Of a stretch of DNA of 64,000 bases, positions 1 to 8,551 are shown piece after piece; the stretch's first letter is position 1; the number at the start of each line of letters is the position of its first letter. Origin of the DNA: Firmicutes bacterium ASF500 (GTDB lineage: Bacteria > Bacillota > Clostridia > Oscillospirales > Oscillospiraceae); contig CP097573.1 in assembly GCA_000492175.2 (NCBI GenBank), forward strand, positions 62,001 through 126,000, in the 5' to 3' direction. The position numbers and the translations under genes were made by a program. Below the pieces are notes generated by a model that was not told the origin of the DNA, ran no database searches, and was given only the letters and a program-made list of their open reading frames with translations.

Positions 1-1
1 G

Positions 2-1156
2 GGCCGGGACCGGCTCACCCTGTACTATCTAATCTCCCTGGCGGGGACCGCGCTGTCCTATCTGTGCTACAGCCGCACGGCGGTGCTGGCGGCGGACCAG
101 AGGGGCTACGTCTCCGCCAGACTGGGCATGGCGATGGGACTGCTGCGCATGGCGGCGCAGCTGGCGGCAATGCTGTGGTTCAAAAGCTACACCGGCTATC
201 TGGCAGCGGGAGCGGCGGGGGCGCTGATTCATAATGTGCTGACATCCCGGGCGGCGGTGAGGCGGTACCCCTTTCTCCGGGACCGGGCCGAGCTGGACCG
301 GGAGGACGCCCGGGGCATTTATCAGAGCATCGGCGCGGTGTTTCTGTACAAGCTGTCCCCCCTGCTGTTGAACGCCACCGACCATATCCTGATTTCCGTC
401 ATGGCCGGGACGGCGCTGGCGGGGCTGTATTCCAACTATCAGCTGATTCAAAACCAGCTGACCAGGTGTATCTCCCTGGTATTCACCTCCCTGACGGCCA
501 GCGTCGGCAACCTGGTGGTGCGTGAGGGGGAGGACCGCCGCCACGAGGTCTTTCAGTGTGAGCAGGCGGTCAGCTTTGTGGTCTGCGCGGTGGCTGTGCC
601 CTGCTACACGGCGCTGGTCAACGACTTTATCTCCATCTGGCTGGGCCGGGACTTTCTTCTCTCTCCAGGGGTGGTGTGCGCCGCCGGGCTGAACCTCTAC
701 CTGAGCTGTGTCCTCCAGCCCCTGTGGTCCTACCGGGAGGCCACCGGCCTGTATGCCAGGACCAAGTGGGTGATGACGGTCTGCGCCGGGCTGAACATCC
801 TCCTCTCTGTCCTGCTGGGACTGTGGATGGGGACCGCTGGTATTCTGCTGGCCTCCGCCGCCGCGCGGCTGGCCACCTATGTGTGGTATGAGCCAAAGCT
901 CCTCTTTCGGGAGTACTTCGGCCGGAGCCCGGCCCCGTATTTCCGCCGGATTTTTCAAAACGCCGCCCTCACCGTCCTCCTCACCGCCGCCCTGGCCGGA
1001 CCGGACCGGGCCCTCCCCGCCGCCTCCTGGCTCGGCTGGACGGCGAAGGCCGCCCTGTCCGCTGCTCTCTGCCTCGCCGCCGCGGCGGCCCTGTACGGGC
1101 CGTCGAAGGAGCTGGCCCCCCTGTGGAAAAAGCTGGGAGATCACAGAAGGGGCTGA
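2..1156 (+). CDS. Polysaccharide flippase (Wzx/MATE-like), 3' part
   Basis: The frame is open from the left edge, so the N-terminus lies outside the window. The visible ~385 residues contain many hydrophobic segments separated by short basic loops, the pattern of the MOP/Wzx family that flips lipid-linked oligosaccharides across the membrane. The stretch around LLNATDHILISVMAGTALAG followed by a YSNYQLI segment is typical of these flippases. A strong hairpin terminator follows the stop. Its sugar substrate cannot be read from the sequence. Confidence 0.75.
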   Translation, partial: GRDRLTLYYLISLAGTALSYLCYSRTAVLAADQRGYVSARLGMAMGLLRMAAQLAAMLWFKSYTGYLAAGAAGALIHNVLTSRAAVRRYPFLRDRAELDREDARGIYQSIGAVFLYKLSPLLLNATDHILISVMAGTALAGLYSNYQLIQNQLTRCISLVFTSLTASVGNLVVREGEDRRHEVFQCEQAVSFVVCAVAVPCYTALVNDFISIWLGRDFLLSPGVVCAAGLNLYLSCVLQPLWSYREATGLYARTKWVMTVCAGLNILLSVLLGLWMGTAGILLASAAARLATYVWYEPKLLFREYFGRSPAPYFRRIFQNAALTVLLTAALAGPDRALPAASWLGWTAKAALSAALCLAAAAALYGPSKELAPLWKKLGDHRRG

Positions 1157-1163
1157 ATAGGAA

Positions 1164-1201
1164 GGACCCCGCTCAATCCAGAGGTTGAGCGGGGTCCTTT
1201 C
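1164..1201. terminator. Bidirectional intrinsic terminator
   Basis: A perfect 13-bp stem (1164-1176 with 1185-1197) and an 8-nt loop are followed by TTT. It lies between the convergent flippase gene and the small membrane protein gene, and the latter's stop codon is inside the stem. Confidence 0.8.
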
Positions 1202-1544
1202 CAAATAAAATCGCGCCAATTCCCAGCAGCAGGGACACCCCCATGCAGATCCAGGGGCTGGTGGAATGGATGCACATGGGGAAGGAGGTGCTTCCGCAGA
1301 TCAGAACAAGGAAGCCCCAGCCCCGCAGGTCCTCCCGCCCCCACTGGCGGGTCCAGAGCTTGTACAGCCCCAGCAGCCAGCTGCCGACGGCGAGGGCGAT
1401 GGGCACATAGGCGAAGACCATATAGGTGACGGACACCGGCCCTCGGAGGTCTTGATTTCCAAACACGAAAGCCAGCAGGCAGAACAAAGCGGCAAACAGC
1501 GCCGCGCAGACCCCAAAGCGCCAGTCCTTCCAGGCGTTGCTCAT
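1173..1544 (-). CDS. Small four-helix membrane protein, unknown
   Basis: This 123-residue protein has about four hydrophobic segments (near residues 8-25, 37-58, 74-90 and 98-117) and short charged linkers. The ATG at 1544 is chosen because a GGAGGGGG ribosome binding site lies just upstream; the frame continues to 1595 without a better start. It is convergent with the flippase gene and shares its terminator. No family was recognised; it resembles small uncharacterised integral membrane proteins of Clostridia. Confidence 0.6.
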   Translation of the reverse strand: MSNAWKDWRFGVCAALFAALFCLLAFVFGNQDLRGPVSVTYMVFAYVPIALAVGSWLLGLYKLWTRQWGREDLRGWGFLVLICGSTSFPMCIHSTSPWICMGVSLLLGIGAILFGKDPAQPLD

Positions 1545-1638
1545 TTTGATCCCCCTCCTTTGCTCCAGTGTGGCCGATTGGCCTCCGAAAGTCAAGGCGT
1601 TGGGGACAGGTGGTCGTTTTTCCCGGATAATCGGTGAA

Positions 1639-1663
1639 AAAAGCCGCTCTGACGAGCGGCTTT
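1639..1663. repeat. Left copy of 25-bp target duplication (a terminator)
   Basis: This segment is identical to 3254-3278 and abuts the left inverted repeat of the IS. It contains the hairpin AAGCCGCTC-TGAC-GAGCGGCTT, a terminator. Confidence 0.8.
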
Positions 1664-3253
1664 CAGCCTGTCGAAAAAGTCTGCCTTTTGGTAGACTTTT
1701 TCATGTAAAGATGATAAAATAGGGAGTAAGGGGTGAGGGAAATGTTGGAGCGAGGGAAAAATGAGCGAGGGGTCATAGAAATGGTGGACACAGAAAGCCT
1801 GGTGCCGCCCGAACATCTATTGCGGCAGGTGGATGCAGCGGTAGATTTCGAGAAATTGTACGAAATCGTGGAGGCGTTGTACAGCGAAGAAGAGGGCCGG
1901 CGGAGCATCGACCCAGTGGTGCTATTCAAAATCGTATTGCTGCAGCATCTGGATGGGAATGTATCTTTGCGGGGAACGTTGCGCAGAGCCCAGACAGATA
2001 TAGCATACCGGTGGTTTTTGCGATACACGCTGAGTGAGGAGCTGCCCCATTTTTCCACGGTGAGTTACAACTTCCGGCACCGGTTTACTTCAGAAACCAT
2101 AGAGGCAGTATTTCGATGGATATTGGAGGAGGCGGGCAGTGCGGGAGCACTGACCCCGGCGGCGGTATTTATAGATGGGACACACATCAAAGCCAGCGCA
2201 AATCTGAAGAAGAAAATGAAGCAGGAAGTACCGGCAGCGGCAAAACGATACCAGGAAGAACTGCTGGCGGAAGTGAACGCGGACCGGGAGGCTCATGGAA
2301 AAAAGCCACTGGATGATGAAGAAGAACCACCCAAAGCTGGAGGGAAGAAACAGGACAATACCTCAAAAAAGAAGCAGGCCCGGAGGAAGAAAGAGGCGAA
2401 AAAGCAGAAAACAGTAACGGTATCCACCACAGACCCGGAGAGTGGAATGTTCCACAAAGGGGAGCACAAGCGGTGCTTTGCTTATGAGGCCCATACCGCC
2501 TGTGACAAGAGCGGTTACGTATTGGAAACAGTGGTCACCCCCGGAAATGTCCATGACAGCGTGGCGTTTGACGATGTTTACGACAAATTGATTCAATCGT
2601 TTCCAGAGGTGGAAACAGTGGTGGCAGATGCCGCCTACAAGACCCCGCATATTTGCAAAAAGGTATTTCGAGATGGCCGGGTATTGTCTACAGCCTACAA
2701 GCGGCCCACGACGATGAAGGGTGGACATCCCTGGTGGTCTTACGTCTACGATGAATATTATGACTGCGTGATCTGCCCAGAATACCACATCCTGTCCTAC
2801 CGCACCACCAACCGGGATGGATACCGTGAATACCGCAGCGATCCGACAATTTGTGCCCAGTGCCCCACCCGGCATTTATGTACAAAATCCAAAAGCTTCG
2901 TAAAGACTGTCCTGCGGCACATCTGGAAGGGCTATGAGGAACTGGCCGATGATGCCAGGTACACCCCGGAGTACAAGCAGCTCTATGCAAGGCGCAAAGA
3001 GACCATTGAGCGAGTTTTTGCCGATGCAAAAGAAAAACACGCCATGCGCTATACCGTTTACCGTGGTCTGGCCCAGGTTTCCAACTGGGTGAGGCTTAAA
3101 TTTGCTGCCATGAACCTCAAAAAGTTGGCAAGATGGAAAGCCAGAAAGCGCTTTGCTCCGCCTTCCTCCACACCCTCCTCCTACATTTTATTCCTCGTTA
3201 ACGTTGTGGCCTGTCTGGCTTCATTACCAGACAGGCCATTTTTCGACAAGCTG
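1664..3253 (+). mobile_element. IS1182-family insertion sequence
   Basis: The 1590-bp element is bounded by imperfect inverted repeats. The left end starts CAGCCTGTCGAAAAAG and the complement of the right end starts CAGCTTGTCGAAAAAT. It is flanked by a perfect 25-bp direct repeat (1639-1663 and 3254-3278), consistent with the variable and sometimes long duplications reported for this family. The duplicated target is a complete terminator hairpin, so both sides of the IS still carry a terminator. Confidence 0.85.
1742..3253 (+). CDS. IS1182-type DDE transposase without its own stop codon
   Basis: The N-terminal part has the family signature (RRSIDPVVLFKIVLLQ, then TVSYNFRHRF). The DDE catalytic core follows with FIDGTHIKA, VVADAAYKT and a late ERVFADAKEKH acidic segment; a lysine-rich linker lies near residues 195-235. 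A CPTRHLC zinc-like motif sits near residue 375. ATG 1742 is taken as start; an in-frame GTG is at 1733. The frame contains no stop within the IS: it encodes FDKL across the right inverted repeat and remains open to 4291, antisense to birA. The stop must therefore come from flanking DNA, or was lost. Confidence 0.85.
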
Positions 3254-3278
3254 AAAAGCCGCTCTGACGAGCGGCTTT
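3254..3278. repeat. Right copy of 25-bp target duplication; birA terminator
   Basis: This second copy of the terminator hairpin lies directly downstream of the birA stop on the reverse strand and would end birA transcription. It also gives a T-rich terminator in the forward direction. Confidence 0.8.
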
Positions 3279-3280
3279 TT

Positions 3281-4273
3281 TCACACATATCCGTACATGC
3301 CCCGGACGGAGACCTCCCCGGCGGAGATAGTCTCCCGCTTGCCGTTGTAGTGCTCGACGACCAGGTTGAAGCTGTCGTCGATCTCCAGGGCGAAGGCCTG
3401 GCGGCGGGCGGTGGGGGTGATGAGCTGGACCTGATGGCCGGTGGTGACGCAGGCGGCCCGGTATTTTTCCAAATACTCGGCCTTGTCCTCGGGGTAGGCG
3501 GCGTACATCCGGTCCAGGGCCAGAATGACCTGGGCGGCCAGGTCGGCCCGGCGCACGGGACGGCCCAGGGCCTGGGACAGGGAGACGGCCATTTCCCGCA
3601 CCTCGTCGGAGAAGTCCTCCGGCCCCTGATTCACGTTGATGCCGATGCCGGTGACCACATAGTCCAGGGTGTTGGTCTCGCTGACCAGGCTCAGCTCGGT
3701 GAGAATGCCCACCAGCTTTTTCCCGCCCAGGACGATGTCGTTGGTCCACTTGATCTGGGGGCGGACGCCGCAGCAGGCCTCAATGCCGTCGCACACCGCC
3801 ACCGCCACCCAGGCGGTGAAGTCGGATACCTGCTCCGGCTCCAGGTCGGGGCGGAACAGGGCGGACAGGTAGAGCCCCTTGCCCCGGGGGGACTGGAAGC
3901 CCCGTCCCCGGCGTCCCCGGCCTCCGGTCTGCTCCTCGGCGGTGACCACCAGGCCCTCGGGGGCCCCGACCATGGCCTGCCGCTTGCACTCGGTATTGGT
4001 GGAGTCGGTCACGTCCAGGCACATGAGCTGAGAGCCGATTTTCGCGTCGGACAGCAGGCCGAACAGCTCGCCCACCCGCAGGCGGTCGGGGGCGTCCTCC
4101 AGGCGGTAGCCCCGGTTGGGGGCGGAGGCGATGGTGTAGCCCTCCTGCCGCAGGCCCTCGATGGCTTTCCAAACGCCGGCCCGGCTGATGCCCAGGGTCC
4201 GGCTCATAGCCTCCCCGGACAGGTATTCCTCTGGCCGCTCCCGCAGCATAGCCAGCACTCTTTCACGGCTCAT
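3281..4273 (-). CDS. birA: Biotin ligase / biotin operon repressor
   Basis: The 330-residue length and domain order match two-domain BirA: an N-terminal winged helix (GISRAGVWKAIEGLRQEGY, residues ~28-46), then the ligase domain with the biotinyl-AMP loop GGRGRRGRGF and KWTNDI, and a small C-terminal SH3-like domain. It activates biotin as biotinyl-AMP and attaches it to carboxylase carrier domains; the winged helix allows repression of biotin genes when biotin is plentiful. A BirA-like operator is visible upstream of bioY in this window. The gene ends next to the IS-duplicated terminator. Confidence 0.95.
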   Translation of the reverse strand: MSRERVLAMLRERPEEYLSGEAMSRTLGISRAGVWKAIEGLRQEGYTIASAPNRGYRLEDAPDRLRVGELFGLLSDAKIGSQLMCLDVTDSTNTECKRQAMVGAPEGLVVTAEEQTGGRGRRGRGFQSPRGKGLYLSALFRPDLEPEQVSDFTAWVAVAVCDGIEACCGVRPQIKWTNDIVLGGKKLVGILTELSLVSETNTLDYVVTGIGINVNQGPEDFSDEVREMAVSLSQALGRPVRRADLAAQVILALDRMYAAYPEDKAEYLEKYRAACVTTGHQVQLITPTARRQAFALEIDDSFNLVVEHYNGKRETISAGEVSVRGMYGYV

Positions 4274-4327
4274 AGGCGTTCCTCCCTTTAGGAAGGGCCG
4301 GGCAAAAGCCCGGCCCTCATGTCATAG

Positions 4328-4879
4328 TTACTGCTCGTCCCCAATCAGGCCGTAGTCCCCGTCGTTGCGGCGGTAGACCACGGAGAAGGCCCCGTCGGCC
4401 TCCTCATCCCGGAAGGCGAAGAAGCTGTGCCCCACCAGGTTCATCTGGAGGATGGCCTCCTCCCGGGTCATGGGCTTGATAGGGAAGGTCTTGCTGCGGA
4501 CGATGCGGTACTCGCCCTCCTCCGGCTCCTCGGGGGCGAAGGTGGACACCTCGCTCACGTCCAGGGCCCGCTCAAAAGCGCCCTGACGCAGACGCTTCTC
4601 CAGGCGGGTCTTGTTCTTGCGGATCTGCCGCTCCAGGGTGGTAACGGCGGCGTCGATGGAGGCGTGCATATCGGAGGTGCTCTCGGATACCCGGTAGATG
4701 GTGCCGCTGGAGCGGATGGTGATCTCCACCTTGTTGTTCCGCTCCTTCTCCACACTGAACGTGATGGCGGCGGTAGCGTCCTCCTTAAAGAAACGGTCCA
4801 GCTTGCCCACCTTTTTCTCCGCGTACTTGTGTACGGCATCGGGCAGGGTCACCTTTTTGTCCGTAAATACGAATTTCAT
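4328..4879 (-). CDS. hpf: Ribosome hibernation promoting factor, long form
   Basis: This 183-residue protein has an N-terminal S30AE/YfiA-like domain (residues ~1-100) and a C-terminal dimerisation domain (around VRSKTFPIKPMTREEAILQM to SVVYRRNDGDYGLI). Long HPF dimerises 70S ribosomes into inactive 100S particles in stationary phase. ATG 4879 is chosen because an AAAGGAG site lies just upstream; the longer frame to 4933 is rejected. Confidence 0.95.
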   Translation of the reverse strand: MKFVFTDKKVTLPDAVHKYAEKKVGKLDRFFKEDATAAITFSVEKERNNKVEITIRSSGTIYRVSESTSDMHASIDAAVTTLERQIRKNKTRLEKRLRQGAFERALDVSEVSTFAPEEPEEGEYRIVRSKTFPIKPMTREEAILQMNLVGHSFFAFRDEEADGAFSVVYRRNDGDYGLIGDEQ

Positions 4880-4992
4880 AGAATCGCTCCTTTCGCCCAG
4901 AGGGCTGGTATAAACCGGAGGAGAGGTTTCCACCGATTATCCCTATTATACCACAGAGCGAGTAAAAGTCCAATGGTTTTTGTTAATTTTTT

Positions 4993-6147
4993 CTAAATTC
5001 TTCTTCCGCCGATGAGGACGGCCCGCACATTGCCCAGCAGCTCCAGGGGGTGGCGGTCTGTGACCACCAGGTCGGCCTCCTTGCCGGGGGTCAGGGAGCC
5101 CAGGTCCTGGTCCAGTCCGGCGATTCTGGCGGCGCTGATGGTGATAGCGGCCAGGGCGGTCTCCTGGTCCAGCCCGCCCTTGACCGACATAGCGGCGCAC
5201 AGGGGCAGATACTGGACGGGCACCTCCGGGTGGTCGGTGCAGATGGCGAAGGGCACGCCGCCCCGCGCCAGAAGGGCGGGGGTATTCAGGGACATGCCGG
5301 CCAGCTCCGGCTTGGAGCGGTCCCCCAGGCAGGGGCCGGTGATGACCGAGACCCCCTCCTCCTGGAGAAAATCCACAATCAGGTGGCTGGCCGTGCCGTG
5401 GACGATGACGCACTTCAGCCCGAACTCTTTGGAGATGCGTACGCCGGTCACGATGTCGTCGGCCCGGTGGGCGTGGATGTGGACGGGCAGCTCCCCACGG
5501 ACCACCGGGAGGAGGGCCTCCAGCTTGGCGTCGTAGTCGGGGGGATCGGTGTCCTCATCCTGTGCCGCCTTGTCCAGCTTCTCCCCGTACTCGACGGCCT
5601 TCCGCAGGTTTTCCCGAATGATGGCGGTAATGGCCATTCTGGTCACTGGGGCCTCGTCCCGGTTATGGTAGACCTGCTTGGGGTTTTCCCCCAAAGCCAG
5701 CTTCATAGAGGCCGGGGCCCTCACCACCATGGCGTCCACCCACCGCCCGTCGGTCTTGACGGCGGCGAACTGCCCGGAAATAGGGTTGGCCGACCCGGGC
5801 CCGGTGAGCACCGTAGTCACCCCCGCCGCCCGGGCCTCGGAAAAACAGCGGTCCAGGGGATTGATGGCGTCGATGGCCCGGAGATGGGGGGTGCAGGGGT
5901 CGGTCTCCTCGTTGCCATCGTCGCTCTCGAAGCCCAGCGCGTCCCCGAACATCCCAAGGTGGCAGTGGGCGTCGATGAAGCCGGGGCAGATGTGCCCCCC
6001 CTGGGCGTCGATGACCTCACCCTCCCAGCTGGCGGGCAGGCCCTCCATGGGCCCCACCTTCGCGATTTTGCTCCCGGACACGGCCACATAGCCGTTTTCG
6101 ATGACAGGGCCGTCCATGGTGTGGACGGTTCCGTTGATAATCAGCAT
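4993..6147 (-). CDS. Amidohydrolase (imidazolonepropionase-like)
   Basis: The 384-residue protein has the composite fold of metal-dependent amidohydrolases: an N-terminal beta-sandwich strand set, then GFIDAHCHLGMFG with the metal-binding HxH, IHAHRADDI and IVHGTASH carrying further histidines, and CTDHPEVP with the catalytic aspartate. The C-terminus, GKEADLVVTDRHPLELLG, is the usual return to the sandwich. The substrate is unknown; this subgroup is often annotated as imidazolonepropionase-like or prolidase-like. Confidence 0.9.
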   Translation of the reverse strand: MLIINGTVHTMDGPVIENGYVAVSGSKIAKVGPMEGLPASWEGEVIDAQGGHICPGFIDAHCHLGMFGDALGFESDDGNEETDPCTPHLRAIDAINPLDRCFSEARAAGVTTVLTGPGSANPISGQFAAVKTDGRWVDAMVVRAPASMKLALGENPKQVYHNRDEAPVTRMAITAIIRENLRKAVEYGEKLDKAAQDEDTDPPDYDAKLEALLPVVRGELPVHIHAHRADDIVTGVRISKEFGLKCVIVHGTASHLIVDFLQEEGVSVITGPCLGDRSKPELAGMSLNTPALLARGGVPFAICTDHPEVPVQYLPLCAAMSVKGGLDQETALAAITISAARIAGLDQDLGSLTPGKEADLVVTDRHPLELLGNVRAVLIGGRRI

Positions 6148-6171
6148 AAGCGTTCTCCTTACAAATAGGAA

Positions 6172-6633
6172 TCAATGACCTCTTATATCTAATTCGTGAA
6201 AAATAGTGTTATTACTTCCCCATGAATAGACAATATAATAATTATTTCCTTTTATATCTGCTTTAAATGTCAACGTTGCATGTTCAATAATCCTTATATC
6301 TGTATTTGTCTGATTTTCGACTATACATTTCCATTCACTGTCTGCAAATTCAGAATAGTATTCTTTTAATTCATCCAAAGAAAGTTCACTTTTAATTAAA
6401 ATTGCTCCAAAATATTGCATTCCATTTCCGTTTCCAACCAATTTCCCCGCTTTATATATCGACTCAATCAATTCCGTGTTATTGGGGAGACGGAAATGTA
6501 CAAGTTCATTTGCCGTTTTTTTCGCTATAGTATCATTTACAATTGGCGCGGCGGTGAAAATAGATAAAAGAATAATCGCCGCAGTTAAAACAATGATAAC
6601 CAGCTTTTTTCTGATACCGCTCCAGGTGGGCAT
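6172..6633 (-). CDS. AT-rich membrane-anchored protein, unknown
   Basis: The 153-residue product has one N-terminal transmembrane segment (KKLVIIVLTAAIILLSIFTA) and an extracytoplasmic domain of mixed polarity. ATG 6633 is preceded by a GGAGGG site; an in-frame TTG at 6648 overlaps that site and is rejected. Base composition is clearly AT-rich against GC-rich neighbours, which suggests recent acquisition. No family was recognised. Confidence 0.6.
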   Translation of the reverse strand: MPTWSGIRKKLVIIVLTAAIILLSIFTAAPIVNDTIAKKTANELVHFRLPNNTELIESIYKAGKLVGNGNGMQYFGAILIKSELSLDELKEYYSEFADSEWKCIVENQTNTDIRIIEHATLTFKADIKGNNYYIVYSWGSNNTIFHELDIRGH

Positions 6634-6667
6634 AGACCGACCCTCCAAAAAACGACAAAGCTTCCTA

Positions 6668-6757
6668 TTGACTGAAATGGAAAATTATGGTAGACTTGTC
6701 CCGGCTCAACCAATATGCTATCTCCCCGCACATGGACGTTCCGAAAGGGGCGTCTTT
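6668..6757 (+). ncRNA. Possible short transcript (promoter plus terminator)
   Basis: A forward promoter-like pair (TTGACT at 6668, 17-bp spacer, TAGACT at 6691) is followed about 35 bp later by a hairpin with a GAAA loop (stem at about 6734-6751, two G-U pairs) and six T residues. The predicted RNA is about 55 nt. The same stretch can encode a short peptide beginning MVDLSRLNQ, so a leader or small ORF is an alternative. No downstream forward gene is attached. Confidence 0.35.
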
Positions 6758-6802
6758 TTTATGTGCCTGTAGGGCGCGGCGGCCCCTGCATTACGGAAAA
6801 GA

Positions 6803-6821
6803 GGCCGTCCGGAGGACGGCC
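6803..6821 (-). terminator. Terminator of the S1-domain gene
   Basis: An 8-bp stem (GGCCGTCC/GGACGGCC) with a 3-nt loop lies just downstream of the reverse-strand stop at 6837; a CTCTTTTCC tract follows on the reverse strand. Confidence 0.65.
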
Positions 6822-6836
6822 CCAAAGCATGTCGAT

Positions 6837-7295
6837 CTACCGGCGTCCGCCGCCGCCCCGGCGGTTTCCGCCCTTCTTCTCGATGTAGCGCAGCTCGGAC
6901 AGCTTGCTGTCGGAGGACTGCATAAACTGCTTCAGCCGGTCCTCGAAGTCGGTGGGCTCCTTGGGAGGCTGGTGGACGAAGCCCATGGGCCGGGAGCCGC
7001 CCTGACGGGGGCGTCCGCCTCCGCCGCCCGGACGGCCCTGTCTGGGGGGGCGCTGGGGCGGGGGTTCGACCTGCCGGATGGACAGATTGATGCGGTTGGA
7101 CTGGTCGATGCCGATGATCTTGACCTTGACCTCCTGTCCCTCGTGGAGATGGTCGCTCACCTCGTTCACATAGGTATAGGCGATCTCTGAGATATGGACC
7201 AGGCCGGATCTCCCCTCCGGCAGGGACACGAAGGCCCCGAACTTTGTGATTCCTGTCACTTTGCCATCCACGATGGCGCCTACCACTAACTCCAT
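6837..7295 (-). CDS. S1 RNA-binding domain protein
   Basis: A single S1 domain occupies residues ~1-75 (MELVVGAIVDGKVTGITKFG, then SGLVHISEIA and KVKIIGID). A low-complexity Gly/Arg/Pro linker and a C-terminal segment (EDRLKQFMQSSDSKLSELR) ending in a Gly/Arg-rich basic tail follow. This matches the general stress protein 13/YabR type of small ribosome- or RNA-associated S1 proteins encoded beside divIC in Clostridia. ATG 7295 has a GGAGGACAT site; the frame extends to 7340 without support. Confidence 0.85.
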   Translation of the reverse strand: MELVVGAIVDGKVTGITKFGAFVSLPEGRSGLVHISEIAYTYVNEVSDHLHEGQEVKVKIIGIDQSNRINLSIRQVEPPPQRPPRQGRPGGGGGRPRQGGSRPMGFVHQPPKEPTDFEDRLKQFMQSSDSKLSELRYIEKKGGNRRGGGGRR

Positions 7296-7363
7296 TGGCA
7301 AGAAATGTCCTCCCTTGTACAGTTTCGCTTTTACACACACAACACAGGCGGAGCCGGGTTTCG

Positions 7364-7639
7364 TCAGTTCGCCACGTCGACGAACAGGGTCTCGCCCTTC
7401 TCCACATAGCCCCGGTCCCGGGCCACCCGCTCCAGCATCTCAGGGTTGTCGCTGTTTGCGATGGCGTCGGCCAGCTTTTGGTTTTCCAGCTGCTGGCTGA
7501 CCACCTGATGGGCCAGCTCGTCCCGCTGGGCCTGAACGCCGGAGATCTTCCCTCTCAGGTTCAGGAGGGTGATGGCCATATAAATCAGCAGGGCCAGTAC
7601 GACCAGCTTGGTTAAAAATCCGGCTCGCTTGAAGGTCAT
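7364..7639 (-). CDS. divIC: Septum formation initiator (DivIC/FtsB family)
   Basis: The ~91-residue bitopic protein has a transmembrane helix near residues 8-27 and a coiled coil (LRGKISGVQAQRDELAHQVV onward), then a short periplasmic-side end (ERVARDRGYVEKGETLFVD) typical of DivIC/FtsB. It acts in the divisome with FtsL. The ATG at 7639 is preferred because AAGGAG lies 9 nt upstream; the ATG at 7648 directly abuts that site. The gene lies within the 3' part of the yabQ frame. Confidence 0.85.
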   Translation of the reverse strand: MTFKRAGFLTKLVVLALLIYMAITLLNLRGKISGVQAQRDELAHQVVSQQLENQKLADAIANSDNPEMLERVARDRGYVEKGETLFVDVAN

Positions 7640-8132
7640 AGCAGCCATCTCCTTTCTCCCGAAGGGTGCGTCTGCGGGCAGCGGCGTCCAGCTGCCTCGC
7701 CGTGTCCTTCATTCTATACCATTTCGCTCCGGAAAGGAAGATGTTTTTTATAAGTTTTCTGATTTTTTTCATAATAGACAAGGCCAGCCCCAGGGGAAAG
7801 GTCAAAATACCCAAAAAAGCGGCGGTCAGGTCGGCTCCCAGATAGCCCAGGCGGAGCAGCCAGGGGCTGACGGCCCAGAAATAGAGGGCTCCGCCGGCCA
7901 GGCAGAAGGCCGCGCCGTACAGCCGGATCTGCCCGCCCCAGGCATCCTGGGACCAGAGGAACAGCCCCCCCGTGGCCGTCAGCCAGAACAGCAGGTCCAG
8001 TATCGGCCCCAGGGCCGGGATTTTCACCCGCACCCGCAGAATGCGGAACAGGTCGTACAGCACCCCCATGCCGCCGCCCAGGAGCAGGGCCTGACACAGG
8101 GCCCTGGCCTGTTGGGCCAGATCGACGCTCAT
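7440..8132 (-). CDS. yabQ: Spore cortex protein YabQ, overlapping divIC
   Basis: The first ~150 residues have the YabQ pattern: a short N-terminal segment, LGGGMGVLYDLFRILR and several membrane helices, then a basic KKIRKLIKNIF segment. YabQ is needed for cortex formation during sporulation. The frame overlaps yabP by 4 bp at its start and continues about 200 nt into divIC in another frame, where it becomes Pro/Arg/Gly-rich and non-family-like. A one-base frameshift before the overlap would end the protein near the divIC start, so the long tail may be an artefact or a mutation. Confidence 0.75.
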   Translation of the reverse strand: MSVDLAQQARALCQALLLGGGMGVLYDLFRILRVRVKIPALGPILDLLFWLTATGGLFLWSQDAWGGQIRLYGAAFCLAGGALYFWAVSPWLLRLGYLGADLTAAFLGILTFPLGLALSIMKKIRKLIKNIFLSGAKWYRMKDTARQLDAAARRRTLREKGDGCYDLQASRIFNQAGRTGPADLYGHHPPEPEREDLRRSGPAGRAGPSGGQPAAGKPKAGRRHRKQRQP

Positions 8133-8419
8133 CCGCCCAGCAGCCGGGAGAGCAGTCCGCCCCGGGACCGGTTCTCCTCCCCGTAGATCAGGGCGTTGAC
8201 CCGCCCCTCCACCTTCAGGTCCCCGCCGTCCAGGGACAGCTTCTCAATGTGGAGCTCATCCCCCTGGATCTCCAGGGCCCCCTGGGCGGTGGTGAGGTAG
8301 ATGGTGCTCTCGTCAAAGCTCTCCACCTCCTCCACGCCGGAGATGACCAGCTGCTCCCGCTCCTCCAGAATGATCCGGTGGCTCGGCTCGGGACGGGCCC
8401 GGTCGTCCACAAATGCCAT
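8129..8419 (-). CDS. yabP: Sporulation protein YabP
   Basis: This 96-residue protein contains the YabP/YqfC pattern (HRIILEEREQLVISGVEEVE, STIYLTTAQGALEIQG, LHIEKLSLDGGDLKVEGRV). YabP is required for spore cortex assembly. Its stop overlaps the yabQ start by 4 bp, so the two genes are translationally coupled. Presence of the pair indicates a spore-former. Confidence 0.93.
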   Translation of the reverse strand: MAFVDDRARPEPSHRIILEEREQLVISGVEEVESFDESTIYLTTAQGALEIQGDELHIEKLSLDGGDLKVEGRVNALIYGEENRSRGGLLSRLLGG

Positions 8420-8551
8420 AGAAATTCCCCCTTTCTCTCTATCCTATGGATTGGGTGGGGGCGTTTATGCCAAAATCGTCCAATTCGCACATAGAAACTG
8501 TGTTCTGTTTGGAGTAGAATAGAGGAAAACGGCCCAGAAGGAGAGTTTACT

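Noticed and set aside
3278..4291. Transposase continuing as a functional 852-residue fusion
   Set aside because: The extra ~346 residues are antisense to birA and low-complexity; only the IS-encoded part is credible.
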